Source of the DNA: UBA1801 sp035353395
GTDB taxonomy: Bacteria; Acidobacteriota; Holophagae; Holophagales; Holophagaceae
Assembly: GCA_035353395.1 (NCBI GenBank)
Contig: DAOPZL010000014.1
Coordinates: forward strand, 1 to 60,597
Length of the DNA stretch: 60,597 bases
Reading direction: 5' to 3'
Each line of letters begins with the position of its first letter. Position 1 is the first letter of the stretch. Under the pieces are notes generated by a model. The model was not told the DNA's origin, ran no database searches, and worked only from the letters and a program-made list of their open reading frames with translations. Position numbers and translations under genes: made by a program. Shown piece after piece: positions 1-9,720 of the stretch.

Positions 1-479
1 GCCTGCGCTACATGGACGAGTACCAGCTCGTCACCCAGGGCGAGGTCTTCTACGTCACCGAGCTCCTGACCAAGCTGGAAGGCCTCGAGCGCGGCCCGGC
101 GGGCAACACGAGCCTTACCGCCGCCGTGACCCTGGCGCGCCAGATGGACCGCGACCAGATCGTGGTGGTCCAGGAGACGGAATACACGGGAGCCGGCAAG
201 CACCACAACCGCCAGCTCTCCTTCGCCCGCGAGAACGGCATCGAGGTCCGCGTGGGCGACCCCCGGGAGAATGTCCCCGGCAAGGTCATCGTCATCCCGG
301 AGCGCCTGGAGCAGGTGCGCGGCATGAGCCAGGACATGGACAAGCTGCGCATGTCCTACCTCAGGAACGCCAGCAAGGCCCACCCGGTGGCCCAGTGGAG
401 CGACGGCGACTTCGCCTTCCTCGCCGCGGACCTCAAGGAGGACCTGGCCTGGGTCAAGGCCGCCGCCGGGAAGCTCTAG
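1..479 (+). CDS. ortB: 2-amino-4-ketopentanoate thiolase beta subunit, C-terminal part
   Basis: Only the last ~159 residues are present; the frame is open to the left edge and the first in-frame Met at 12 is internal. OrtB is the PLP subunit of the thiolase that splits 2-amino-4-oxopentanoate with CoA into acetyl-CoA and D-alanine, the last step of oxidative ornithine fermentation. The visible piece has the small-domain character of fold-type II PLP enzymes (a PAGNTSLTAAVTLAR helix, then a VVVQETEYTGAGKHH strand-loop); the PLP lysine lies outside the window. The identification rests on this segment plus the downstream oraS-oraE-orr genes, the order known from Clostridium sticklandii. OrtA and the 2,4-diaminopentanoate dehydrogenase Ord should lie just to the left. 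Confidence 0.85.
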   Translation, partial: LRYMDEYQLVTQGEVFYVTELLTKLEGLERGPAGNTSLTAAVTLARQMDRDQIVVVQETEYTGAGKHHNRQLSFARENGIEVRVGDPRENVPGKVIVIPERLEQVRGMSQDMDKLRMSYLRNASKAHPVAQWSDGDFAFLAADLKEDLAWVKAAAGKL

Positions 480-586
480 CAACCGCAGGGAACCGGGCGC
501 GCAGGGCTCCAGTACCCCCATCCTGCGCGCCCGGGTTTCCGGATCATGCTTGTTTTCTTGTCATTCCCGATCAAGGAGAGATCTTT

Positions 587-937
587 ATGACCGACGAACG
601 CATCGCCCGGTTCGAGAAACGCCGGGAGGAGCTCAGGAAGCTGAGCGACGACCAGCTCAAGGAACGTTTCTGGACGCTGTGCAACCAGGTGGTGGAGCCC
701 ATCGTGGGGCTCGCCAGGACCCACACCAGCCCGTCCATCGAGCGCTCGGTGCTGCTGCGCATGGGCATCGACAGCGTCAGCTCGCACGGCGTGGTGGACC
801 GCATCGGCGAGGCCGGCCTATTGGGCAAGGGCGCCGGCCACGTGGTGCTCAAGCTCGCCCAGAAGACCGGCAAGGATGTGCGGGCCGCCGCCGCCGCCAT
901 CCTCGAGGACAAGGAAGTCCTCCAGGGACTGTTCTGA
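587..937 (+). CDS. oraS: D-ornithine 4,5-aminomutase small subunit
   Basis: A protein of 116 residues, close to the ~120 residues of known OraS. It is the small accessory subunit of the adenosylcobalamin/PLP enzyme that converts D-ornithine to (2R,4S)-2,4-diaminopentanoate. The sequence is mostly helical, with a charged N-terminus (ERIARFEKRREELR) and a conserved-looking THTSPSIERSVLLRMG stretch that leads toward the large subunit interface in the family. The ATG at 587 is chosen because AAGGAG lies 10 bases upstream and because longer in-frame starts would run back into ortB. oraE follows after 24 bases, so the two subunits are co-transcribed. Confidence 0.93.
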   Translation: MTDERIARFEKRREELRKLSDDQLKERFWTLCNQVVEPIVGLARTHTSPSIERSVLLRMGIDSVSSHGVVDRIGEAGLLGKGAGHVVLKLAQKTGKDVRAAAAAILEDKEVLQGLF

Positions 938-961
938 TTCCGACGCGAGAGAGATGACACC

Positions 962-3169
962 ATGACGAAGAAACCCCTCGAACCCAACAAGAAGCTCGAC
1001 ATCGAATACATCCTCGAAGGACTCGAGAACTACCATCCCGCCCGCAAGGGCTGGACCTGGCGCGAGGTCCCCTCGGAGGGCATCGACATGGGCCCCTTCC
1101 ACTACAGGGACATGTCCAGGCCCTTGAAGAACTCGATCGGCCTGCCCGCCTCCAAGTACTTCGACCACATCGACCCCCAGCCCAAGTGCGTCGTGACCGC
1201 CGAGATCGCCTCCGGACGATTCGAGGACGACCTCCGCCGCATGCGCATGGCCGCCTGGAACGGCGCCGACCACATCATGGTCATCCGCACCACGGGCCAG
1301 AGCCACATCGACGGCCTGATGGAAGGGACGCCCGAAGGCACCGGCGGAGTGCCCATCACCCGCAAGCAGATCCGCGCGAGCCGCAAGGCCTGCGACCTGA
1401 TCGAGGAGGAAGTCGGGAGGCCCATCAACTTCCACAGCTACGTCTCCGGCGTGGCGGGACCGGAAGTGGCCGTCCTCTTCGCCGAGGAGGGCATCAACGG
1501 CGCCCACCAGGACCCCCAGTACAACGTCCTCTACCGCAACGTGAACATGTACCGGTCCTTCGTGGACGCGGCCGAGGCCAAGAAGGTGATGGCGGGCGCC
1601 AGCATCTTCCAGATCGACGGGGCCCACAACGCCAACGCCACCGCCAAGGCCGGCTGGCTGGTGATGCCCGAGCTGATGGTGCAGCACGGCATCAACTGCG
1701 CCTTCTCCGTCGCGGCGGGCATGCAGAAGGACCTCATCGGCCTCAGCACCGTGCCCCCCGATTCCCCGCCGGCCCCCAAGCTCTGGTACGACCTGCCCTA
1801 CGCCGTGGCCCTGCGCGACTTCTTCAGCGACTACAAGATCCGGGCCCAGCAGAACACGCGCTACATCGAGGCCGACATCGAGGAAGCCGTCCGCACCCAC
1901 ACGGTGGACACGCTGATCTCCATGCTCACGAGCGCGGACATCCAGAGCACCATCACGCCGGACGAAGGCCGCAACGTGCCCTGGCACTACAACACCATCC
2001 GCGGCGTCCAGACCGTGAAGCAGACCTGGGCCGCCCTGGACGGCATCAAGGAACTCGTGAGCCTCAGGCACGAAGGTCCCCTGGGCGGGATGGTGCGCGA
2101 CCTCAAGGAGCGCGCCGTGGGCTTCCTGGAGGAACTGGTGGAAGAGGGCGGCTACTTCGCCGGCGTGGAGAAGGGCTTCTTCGTGGACTCCGCCAAGTAT
2201 CCCGAGCGCAACGGGGACGGCATCGCCCGTGACGGCAAGGGCGGCGTGGGCGTCGGTTCCATCGTGCCCCGCGACAAAGACTACTACGCCCCGGTCTGCG
2301 ACCACTTCGGGAACAACCACCTGCCGGCAGGCGTGAAGCATGCCTGCGATCCCATCCACGGCTGCACCCTCTGCGACCCCGCCAAGATCGCCTTCATCGA
2401 CGAGCTGGACCCCGAGGATTCCTGCGGCAAGCGCCTCGAGGCCACCAGGCCCTACCGGACGGGCAACCTCATCAAGCCCGAGGCCGAGTGGGCCGGGGAC
2501 GGCACGGTGCTGGTCCAGCTCTTCGTCCCCCAGAACGAGGACATCGCGCCGGTCTACGCGCAGGAGATGGCCAAGAAGATGGGTCTGGCCGATCCGGAAG
2601 TCGTGAACACCATGGTCCTGCAGCCCGCCGAAGGCTGCTTCGTCGAAGTGAAGGGCAAGGTCACCTTCGACATCGACAAGACCACCCTCAAGATCCCCGA
2701 GAAGGAAATGGTCCTGCCCGAGCAGGAACTCCGCGACATCGTGAAGAAGCTGGGGCTCCGGGTCGTGGCCGGGACCGTGGGCGAGGACGAGCACAGCGTC
2801 GGGCTGCGCGAGATCCTCGACATCAAGCACGGCGGCATCGAGAAGTACGGCGTGAAGTACCACTACCTGGGGACGTCCGTCCCCATCGGCAAGCTGGTGG
2901 ACGCCGCCATCGAGACCGGCGCCCACGCCATCCTCATCTCCACGATCATCAGCCACAACGACATCCACCGGGCCCAGATGAAGAAGCTGGCGGAACTCTG
3001 CCAGGAGAAGGGCATCCGCGACAGGATCATCCTGATCGCAGGCGGGACCCAGGTGAGCCGCGACATGGCCAAGGAAACCGGCCTCGACGCCACCTTCGGC
3101 CGGGGCACCAAGGGCATCCACGTCGTGAACGCCATGGCGAAGGCCCTCAAGGCCCGGGGCGTCGTGTAG
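962..3169 (+). CDS. oraE: D-ornithine 4,5-aminomutase large subunit
   Basis: 735 residues, the normal size for OraE. It holds the PLP-binding TIM-barrel and, near the C-terminus, a Rossmann domain that binds adenosylcobalamin base-off. The B12 signature DxHxxG is visible as D609-E-H611-S-V-G614. Lys622 lies 11 residues after that histidine, the same distance as the PLP-binding Lys629 from His618 in the C. sticklandii enzyme (numbers from memory), so the catalytic lysine appears intact. The enzyme does a radical 1,2-amino shift on D-ornithine. It lies between oraS and the MutL-like ATPase. A hairpin with a T-run follows the stop codon and may lower expression of the downstream genes. Confidence 0.97.
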   Translation: MTKKPLEPNKKLDIEYILEGLENYHPARKGWTWREVPSEGIDMGPFHYRDMSRPLKNSIGLPASKYFDHIDPQPKCVVTAEIASGRFEDDLRRMRMAAWNGADHIMVIRTTGQSHIDGLMEGTPEGTGGVPITRKQIRASRKACDLIEEEVGRPINFHSYVSGVAGPEVAVLFAEEGINGAHQDPQYNVLYRNVNMYRSFVDAAEAKKVMAGASIFQIDGAHNANATAKAGWLVMPELMVQHGINCAFSVAAGMQKDLIGLSTVPPDSPPAPKLWYDLPYAVALRDFFSDYKIRAQQNTRYIEADIEEAVRTHTVDTLISMLTSADIQSTITPDEGRNVPWHYNTIRGVQTVKQTWAALDGIKELVSLRHEGPLGGMVRDLKERAVGFLEELVEEGGYFAGVEKGFFVDSAKYPERNGDGIARDGKGGVGVGSIVPRDKDYYAPVCDHFGNNHLPAGVKHACDPIHGCTLCDPAKIAFIDELDPEDSCGKRLEATRPYRTGNLIKPEAEWAGDGTVLVQLFVPQNEDIAPVYAQEMAKKMGLADPEVVNTMVLQPAEGCFVEVKGKVTFDIDKTTLKIPEKEMVLPEQELRDIVKKLGLRVVAGTVGEDEHSVGLREILDIKHGGIEKYGVKYHYLGTSVPIGKLVDAAIETGAHAILISTIISHNDIHRAQMKKLAELCQEKGIRDRIILIAGGTQVSRDMAKETGLDATFGRGTKGIHVVNAMAKALKARGVV

Positions 3170-3177
3170 CAGCATCC

Positions 3178-3236
3178 GCCACGGAGAATTCGGAGAAGGC
3201 CCTCCCGCTTCCTCCGCGTCTCCGTGGCGTTTTTTT
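3178..3236 (+). terminator. Intrinsic terminator or attenuator after oraE
   Basis: GCCACGGAG (3178-3186) and its exact complement CTCCGTGGC (3220-3228) can form a 9-bp stem with a long 33-base loop, followed after one G by seven T (3230-3236). This has the parts of a Rho-independent terminator. It sits only a few bases before the start of the next gene, so it may be an attenuator that leaves OraSE more abundant than the reactivase and racemase. The long loop makes efficiency uncertain. Confidence 0.6.
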
Positions 3237-3245
3237 GAGGCCCTC

Positions 3246-4625
3246 ATGCCCAACGAGATCGAGATCCTGACCATCGAAGTGGGAAGCACCATCACGAAGG
3301 TGAACGGGTTCAACCTGGCCGAGGGGGGAGGATTCGAGCACGTCGCCCAGGGATTCGCGCCCACCAGCGTGGCCCAGGGGGACGTGGGGCTGGGGGTCCA
3401 GCAGGCCACCGCCGACCTGGAATCCCGGTTCGGGGCGCCGGTCGGCAACCCGGAGATCTTCGTGAACAGCTCCGCGGCGGGCGGCCTCCGCATGACGGTC
3501 CACGGGCTCACCTACAGCATGACCGCCCGGGCGGCCCGGGAGGCCTCCCTCGGCGCCGGGGCCATCGTCAAGATGGTCACGGCGGGGGCGCTGGACGACT
3601 TCGAGCTCGAGGAAATCTCGGCGATCCATCCCAACATCATCCTGCTCGCGGGGGGCGTCGACTTCGGTGAGAAGGCCACCGTCCTGCGGAACGCGGAGAA
3701 GCTCGCCTCCCTGAAGCTGACGGTGCCCGTGGTCTATGCCGGGAACGTGGCGCTGCGCAAGCCCATCCATCACCTGTTCCACGAGGCGGGCATCGAACTG
3801 CTGCTGGCGGACAACGTCTTCCCCGACGTGGACGTCCTGAACATCGAGCCCCTCCGCCACCTCATCCACGAGGTCTTCAGCCGGCACATCATCCATGCGC
3901 CGGGCATGGCCAAGTTCGCCGAACTGACCCACTGGGGCATCCTCCCCACGCCGGGGGCCGTCCTCCGGGGCACCGAGCTCTTCGCGGAGGTCATGGGCGA
4001 CTGCCTGGTCTTCGACGTCGGCGGCGCCACCACGGACGTCCACTCCGTCACCGACGGCAGCTCCGAGTTCGCCTCCAAGCTCGTGGAGCCGGAGCCCCGC
4101 GCCAAGCGCACGGTGGAGGGCGACCTGGGGGTCTACGTCAACGCCCGCAACATCATGGACATGGCCGGCGACGAGGCCTGGGAGGCGCGCATGTCCGACC
4201 TCCAGGCCATGCCCGCCACGGAGCGCGAGAAGGAACTCACCCGCTGGCTCTGCGCCCGCGCGGTGGAGGTCGGCGCGAAGCGGCACGCGGGGGTCGTCAC
4301 CGACCTCTACACCCCCACGGGCAAGAAGAAGATCGTGAAGGGCAAGGACCTGACCGCCGTGAAGTGGGTGGTGGCCACGGGCGGAGCCCTGACCCGCATC
4401 GAGGGCGGCGCCGACTGCCTCCGGGCCATCTGCACCGGCGCGGGCAAGCATCTGCTGCCTTCCAAGGAGGCCCGCATCCTCATCGACCGGAACTATCTGT
4501 TCTCGGCCCTGGGCACCCTGGCCCAGGCCTATCCGGAGGAAGTGAAGCGGACCTTCGAACGATGGGCGGGCGCCGAGGGAGAGCTCGCGAAGAGCCTGCT
4601 GGGCGAGGACCCGAATCCGAGCTAG
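3246..4625 (+). CDS. MutL/GlmL-family ATPase, likely aminomutase reactivase
   Basis: 459 residues, with an actin-like/Hsp70-like ATPase fold. The first phosphate motif is at the N-terminus (EVGSTITKVNGF, about residues 11-22) and the second is DVGGATTDVHSV around residue 257. Relatives are GlmL of glutamate mutase operons and the MutL-type protein always found beside oraE in ornithine clusters. The accepted idea for this group is ATP-driven exchange of damaged cobalamin in the mutase; for OraSE it is inferred from position. It starts 76 bases after oraE, downstream of a terminator-like hairpin. It is unrelated to the DNA mismatch repair MutL despite the name. Confidence 0.85.
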   Translation: MPNEIEILTIEVGSTITKVNGFNLAEGGGFEHVAQGFAPTSVAQGDVGLGVQQATADLESRFGAPVGNPEIFVNSSAAGGLRMTVHGLTYSMTARAAREASLGAGAIVKMVTAGALDDFELEEISAIHPNIILLAGGVDFGEKATVLRNAEKLASLKLTVPVVYAGNVALRKPIHHLFHEAGIELLLADNVFPDVDVLNIEPLRHLIHEVFSRHIIHAPGMAKFAELTHWGILPTPGAVLRGTELFAEVMGDCLVFDVGGATTDVHSVTDGSSEFASKLVEPEPRAKRTVEGDLGVYVNARNIMDMAGDEAWEARMSDLQAMPATEREKELTRWLCARAVEVGAKRHAGVVTDLYTPTGKKKIVKGKDLTAVKWVVATGGALTRIEGGADCLRAICTGAGKHLLPSKEARILIDRNYLFSALGTLAQAYPEEVKRTFERWAGAEGELAKSLLGEDPNPS

Positions 4626-4782
4626 GCAGTCGCGGGATGCAGCCCAAAGCGAAGTCGATTCAACAAGGAAGCAAGGGATGAAGGGGATGGAAAGCCAGCG
4701 AGGATCGAAGGCCGGGCGCCTCCACCCTGTTCCCCTTGTTCCCTACCTGCCGGTGTCTGTCCCCTGAACCTGGAGTCCTCTC

Positions 4783-5862
4783 ATGTCCTTCGGTACCCCT
4801 CGTCTCGAAATCCATCCTGACCGGATCGCGGCCAACGCCTGGTCCGTGATCCAGACCTGCCATGCGCACGGGGCGCAGGTGGCGTGCGTCACCAAGGTGA
4901 CCTGCGCCCATCCCGCGGTGGTCCAGGCCCTCGAGCAGGGCGGCGCGGACATGCTCGCCGATTCCCGGATCCCGAACCTGGAGGCCGTCGCCGGGACCGG
5001 CACGCGGCTTCCGCTGATGCTCCTGCGCATTCCCGCGCCCAGCCAGGCGATGGACGTGGTGCGCCACGCCGACCTGTCGCTGAACTCCAGCCTCCAGACC
5101 CTCCAGCTGCTGTCCGAGGCGGCCGAATTCCTGCACAAGCGGCACCAGGCCATCGTGATGGTGGACGTGGGCGACCTGCGCGAGGGCGTGTGGCCGGACC
5201 GCGCCGTCGAGGTGGTCAAGGGGGCCGCCAGGCTCCCCGGCCTCGAGATCCTGGGCCTGGGATGCAACCTGGCCTGCTACGGGGGCGTGATCCCGAGCGT
5301 CGAGAACATGAACGCGCTGATCGCGGTCCGGGACGCGTGCCGCAAGGCGACGGGGCTCGACCTGGCGGTCCTCTCCGGCGGCAACAGCTCCAGCCTCCCG
5401 CTCCTGGCCTCCGGCCGGATGCCGAAGGAGATCAACCACTTCCGGTTGGGCGAGTCGATCGTGCTGGGGCGCAACGTGCTGGACCGCAGTCCGTGGCCCG
5501 GCACCCGCCAGGACACCCTCCGGCTCCTGGCGGAAGTGGTGGAGCTCGAACGCAAGCCCTCCGTGCCCATCGGGGACCGGGGGCAGAACGCCTTCGGGGA
5601 GACCACCGAGTTCGAGGACCGCGGCGTCCGTCTGCGGGCCATCTGCAACCTGGGGCGCCAGGATGCCGTCCTGGACGGCCTGGAACCCGAGGATGAGGGG
5701 ATCATCGTCGTGGGCGGCAGCAGCGACCACCTCATCCTGGACGTCGAGGACGCCCGCGGGCGGGTCAGCCTGGGCCAGGAACTCGCCTTCCGCCCGGGCT
5801 ACGGGGCCCTGCTGGCCCTGGCCACCTCTCCCTACGTGCAGAAGGTGGTCGTGAAGGACTGA
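4783..5862 (+). CDS. orr: Ornithine racemase (PLP-dependent)
   Basis: 359 residues, an alanine racemase N-terminal-domain (fold-type III TIM-barrel) protein. The probable PLP lysine is K38 in VACVTKVTCAH, which differs from the VKANAYG motif of true alanine racemases and fits the Orr/YhfX branch. Orr converts L-ornithine to the D-isomer used by OraSE, so it feeds the pathway encoded just upstream. GGAG lies about 10 bases before the ATG. The 157-base spacer before the gene has no ORF; it contains a purine-rich stretch (GGAAGCAAGGGATGAAGGGG, around 4669-4688) and a partly complementary pyrimidine stretch that could pair. The family assignment is firm and the substrate is inferred from context. 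Confidence 0.88.
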   Translation: MSFGTPRLEIHPDRIAANAWSVIQTCHAHGAQVACVTKVTCAHPAVVQALEQGGADMLADSRIPNLEAVAGTGTRLPLMLLRIPAPSQAMDVVRHADLSLNSSLQTLQLLSEAAEFLHKRHQAIVMVDVGDLREGVWPDRAVEVVKGAARLPGLEILGLGCNLACYGGVIPSVENMNALIAVRDACRKATGLDLAVLSGGNSSSLPLLASGRMPKEINHFRLGESIVLGRNVLDRSPWPGTRQDTLRLLAEVVELERKPSVPIGDRGQNAFGETTEFEDRGVRLRAICNLGRQDAVLDGLEPEDEGIIVVGGSSDHLILDVEDARGRVSLGQELAFRPGYGALLALATSPYVQKVVVKD

Positions 5863-5973
5863 TGCCCGGCCCCGGTGGGCGGTGATGTAAAACACAACTC
5901 ACCCCAACTTTTCCGTGCGTTTTCGCTTGGTAATCCGGAACCTTGGTGGTGTGATTTTCACAGAGGTTTCAAC

Positions 5974-7104
5974 ATGCTCTATCAGACTCATGCCCGTGTT
6001 CATCTTGGAAATATCCGCAAGAACATCGAAGGGATCCGCAAGGCCGTAGGCCCCGGCCGCAAGGTGCTCATCGCCGTGAAGGCCAACGGCTACGGCCACG
6101 GCTCGGTCCCGGTTTCGCTCATGGCCGAGCGCACCGGCGTCGCGGACTGGCTCGGCGTCGCCACGGTTCCCGAGGGCATCGATCTCCGGAAGGGCGGCGT
6201 CCGCCTTCCGATCCTCAAGCTGTCCCACGCCTTCCCCGAGGAGATGCAGGCCGCCGTCGAGAACGGCATCACCCTGGCCGTCGGCGAGAAGTCCAACATC
6301 GAGGCGCTCCAGTCCGTGAGCAAGGCCCTCGGGATCAAGGCGCGCGTGCACCTCAAGGTGGACACGGGCATGGGCCGCATCGGCGTCAGCGTGGAGGAGG
6401 CGCCCGCCCTGGCGCGCTTCATCGAGCAGGAATGCCCCGACATCTACCTGGAGGGGGTGTTCACCCACCTGCCCGTCAGCGACGACAGCCGGCAGATCCC
6501 CTTCACCAAGGCCCAGATCGCCCGCTTCAAGCAGGCCGTCGCGGAGATCTCGAAGGCCATCGGCCGCACCCCGGATCTGGTCCACTGCTCCAATTCCGGC
6601 GCGGTGCTGGGGCACGACGACGCCTGGCTCACCATGGTGCGTCCGGGGATCATGATCTACGGCTACTACCCGGACGACACCACCCCCAGGACGATCCCGC
6701 TCTACCCCGGGATCTCCTTCCTCACTCGCACCTCCTTCGTGAAGCGCGTGGAGAAGGGCACCAGCATCGGCTACGGCCGCACCTGGGTCGCTCCCGAGGA
6801 CACCTGGATCGCCACGATCCCCGTCGGCTACGCCGATGGCTTCAACCGCCTCTTCTCCAACACCGGCCGCGTGCTGGTGAACGGCAAGTCCTATCCCGTG
6901 GTGGGCCGGGTGTGCATGGACCAGTCCATGATCAACCTGGGGCCCTCGACCGACGTCAAGGTGGGCGACGAGGTCGTCCTCATCGGCCGCAGCGGCGACC
7001 AGGAGATCACGACCGACGAATGGGCCAAGGCGCTGAAGACCATCACCTACGAGGTGACCTGCCAGATCAACTCGCGGGTGGAGCGCATCTACGACGCCTT
7101 CTGA
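5974..7104 (+). CDS. alr: Alanine racemase
   Basis: 376 residues, the usual length for Alr. The PLP lysine is K36 in the canonical AVKANGYGHG motif. The C-terminal domain carries the GYGRTWVAP segment with the second catalytic tyrosine and the VGRVCMDQ motif. Alr interconverts L- and D-alanine for peptidoglycan. Here it directly follows the ornithine cluster, whose thiolase yields D-alanine, so a catabolic role (D-Ala to L-Ala) is plausible. The ATG at 5974 is preferred over upstream in-frame starts because the homologous N-terminus begins there and GAGG lies about 8 bases before it. The stop codon ends one base before the first run of N. Confidence 0.95.
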   Translation: MLYQTHARVHLGNIRKNIEGIRKAVGPGRKVLIAVKANGYGHGSVPVSLMAERTGVADWLGVATVPEGIDLRKGGVRLPILKLSHAFPEEMQAAVENGITLAVGEKSNIEALQSVSKALGIKARVHLKVDTGMGRIGVSVEEAPALARFIEQECPDIYLEGVFTHLPVSDDSRQIPFTKAQIARFKQAVAEISKAIGRTPDLVHCSNSGAVLGHDDAWLTMVRPGIMIYGYYPDDTTPRTIPLYPGISFLTRTSFVKRVEKGTSIGYGRTWVAPEDTWIATIPVGYADGFNRLFSNTGRVLVNGKSYPVVGRVCMDQSMINLGPSTDVKVGDEVVLIGRSGDQEITTDEWAKALKTITYEVTCQINSRVERIYDAF

Positions 7105-7105
7105 G

Positions 7106-7205
7106 NNNNNNNNNNNNNNNNNNNNNNNNNNNNNNNNNNNNNNNNNNNNNNNNNNNNNNNNNNNNNNNNNNNNNNNNNNNNNNNNNNNNNNNNNNNNNNN
7201 NNNNN
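7106..7205. other. Assembly gap (100 N)
   Basis: Exactly 100 N, the conventional filler for a scaffold gap of unknown length. The flanks share no obvious sequence, so unlike the second gap this one may hide real DNA. No gene is visibly cut: alr ends before it and the adaptor gene starts 16 bases after it. Confidence 0.95.
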
Positions 7206-7221
7206 CGAAGGTGGGGGTGCA

Positions 7222-8477
7222 ATGAAGAAGCGTTCGAGAATCCTGTGGATCGCGGGCCTGGCCCTGGTCGCCCTCGCGGGTGCCTGGGCCGCGGTCAGCC
7301 ATTTCCGGGAATCGCCGGATGCCTTCTCCTGGGACCTCGTGGACCGCGGCGAGATCAGGGAGACCCTCAGCGCCAGCGGGGAGATCCAGGCCAGGACCCG
7401 CATCAACATCGGCACCAGCGTCACGGGCGAGATCAAGGCGCTCCCGGTGAAGGACGGGCAGGATGTGAAGGCCGGCGACGTGCTGGTGGTCATCGACCGG
7501 GAGAGGCTCCGACAGGAGACCTCCCAGGCCGAGGCCTCGCTGGAGGCGTCCAGGAAGGAGGCCGCCCGGCTGGGGGCGGCCCGGGACCGGGCACGGGAGA
7601 ACACGGCCAGGATCGAATCCCTCTTCCGGCAGGGGCTCGTCTCCGACGAGGACTTCCGCCAGGCGAAGCTCGGGCGGGAGAGCGCGGAGCTGAACTTCGA
7701 GGCCGCCCGGGCGAACGTGGCCCGGGACGCGGCCAGCGCGGCGGCGATGCGGGACAGCTACGGCAAGACCGTGATCAAGGCCCCCATCGACGGACGCGTC
7801 ACCTCCCTGAAGGCGGAGGTGGGCGAGACGGCCATCCCGGGGACCAGCAACCTGCCCGGCGCCACCCTCATGGTCATCTCCGACATGAGCGAGATCATCG
7901 CGGAGATCCAGGTGAACGAGAGCGAGGTGGTCCGCCTCCGGAACGGCCACCCGGCCCAGGTCGTCGTGGAAGCCCTGCCGGGGCGCGTGTTCCCGGGCAA
8001 GGTCTACGAGATCGCTTCCGCCGCCGAACAGAGCGGGGACAACGCGAACATGTACAAGGTCAAGGTGGCCCTGGCCATGTCCAGCCCGGACATCGGCCGG
8101 CTGAGGCCCGGCATGAGCGCCCGGGCGGTGGTCCTCACCGACGAGAAGGCGCGCGTCCTGCGGGTGCCCCTCCAGGCGGTGCTGGACCGGGAAGGCTCGG
8201 TCGAGGAGGCCCGGCGGAAGGGGCTCCTGAGCCCCGAGGCGAGGTCCGTGGTCATGGTCGCCAGGGGCCGCAGGGTCGAGGAGAGGACCCTCTCGCTCGG
8301 GATCGCGGACAACCAGAACTACGAGGTGAAAGGCGGGCTCTCAGCAGGGGATCGCGTGCTCACCGGCCCCATCCGGAAGCTGAAGGAGCTGAAGGCGGGG
8401 GATTCCGTGACCATGCGCAGGAAGTCGGACAAGGACCTGGAGGAGGATGCCAAGCGGAAGGAAGGGCGGCAGCCTTG

Positions 8478-8478
<1 letters not shown>
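7222..8478 (+). CDS. MacA-like periplasmic adaptor (membrane fusion protein)
   Basis: 418 residues. A single N-terminal membrane segment (about residues 7-24) anchors it in the inner membrane. A lipoyl/barrel-sandwich half (TGEIKALPVKDGQDVKAGD) follows, then a coiled-coil hairpin (about 95-150, ending SLFRQGLVSDEDF), the second lipoyl half (KAPIDGRVTSLKAEVGE) and beta-barrel domains. This is the layout of MacA/HlyD-type adaptors, which join an ABC permease to an outer membrane channel. Its stop codon overlaps the start of the permease (TGATG), so the two are translationally coupled. A GGTGGGGG stretch precedes the ATG. Substrate unknown. Confidence 0.9.
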
Positions 8479-9701
<1,223 letters not shown>

Positions 9702-9720
9702 ACGCGGGGAGGACACGTCC

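Noticed and set aside
818..3511. Very long open frame (~897 codons) antisense to oraE and the MutL-like gene
   Set aside because: High GC keeps the opposite frame free of stops. The translation is rich in Gly, Val, His and Asp without any domain, and oraE with its B12 motif explains the region.
4626..4782. Possible riboswitch or structured RNA before orr
   Set aside because: Purine-rich and pyrimidine-rich stretches could pair only with several mismatches, and no cobalamin or other riboswitch consensus was found.
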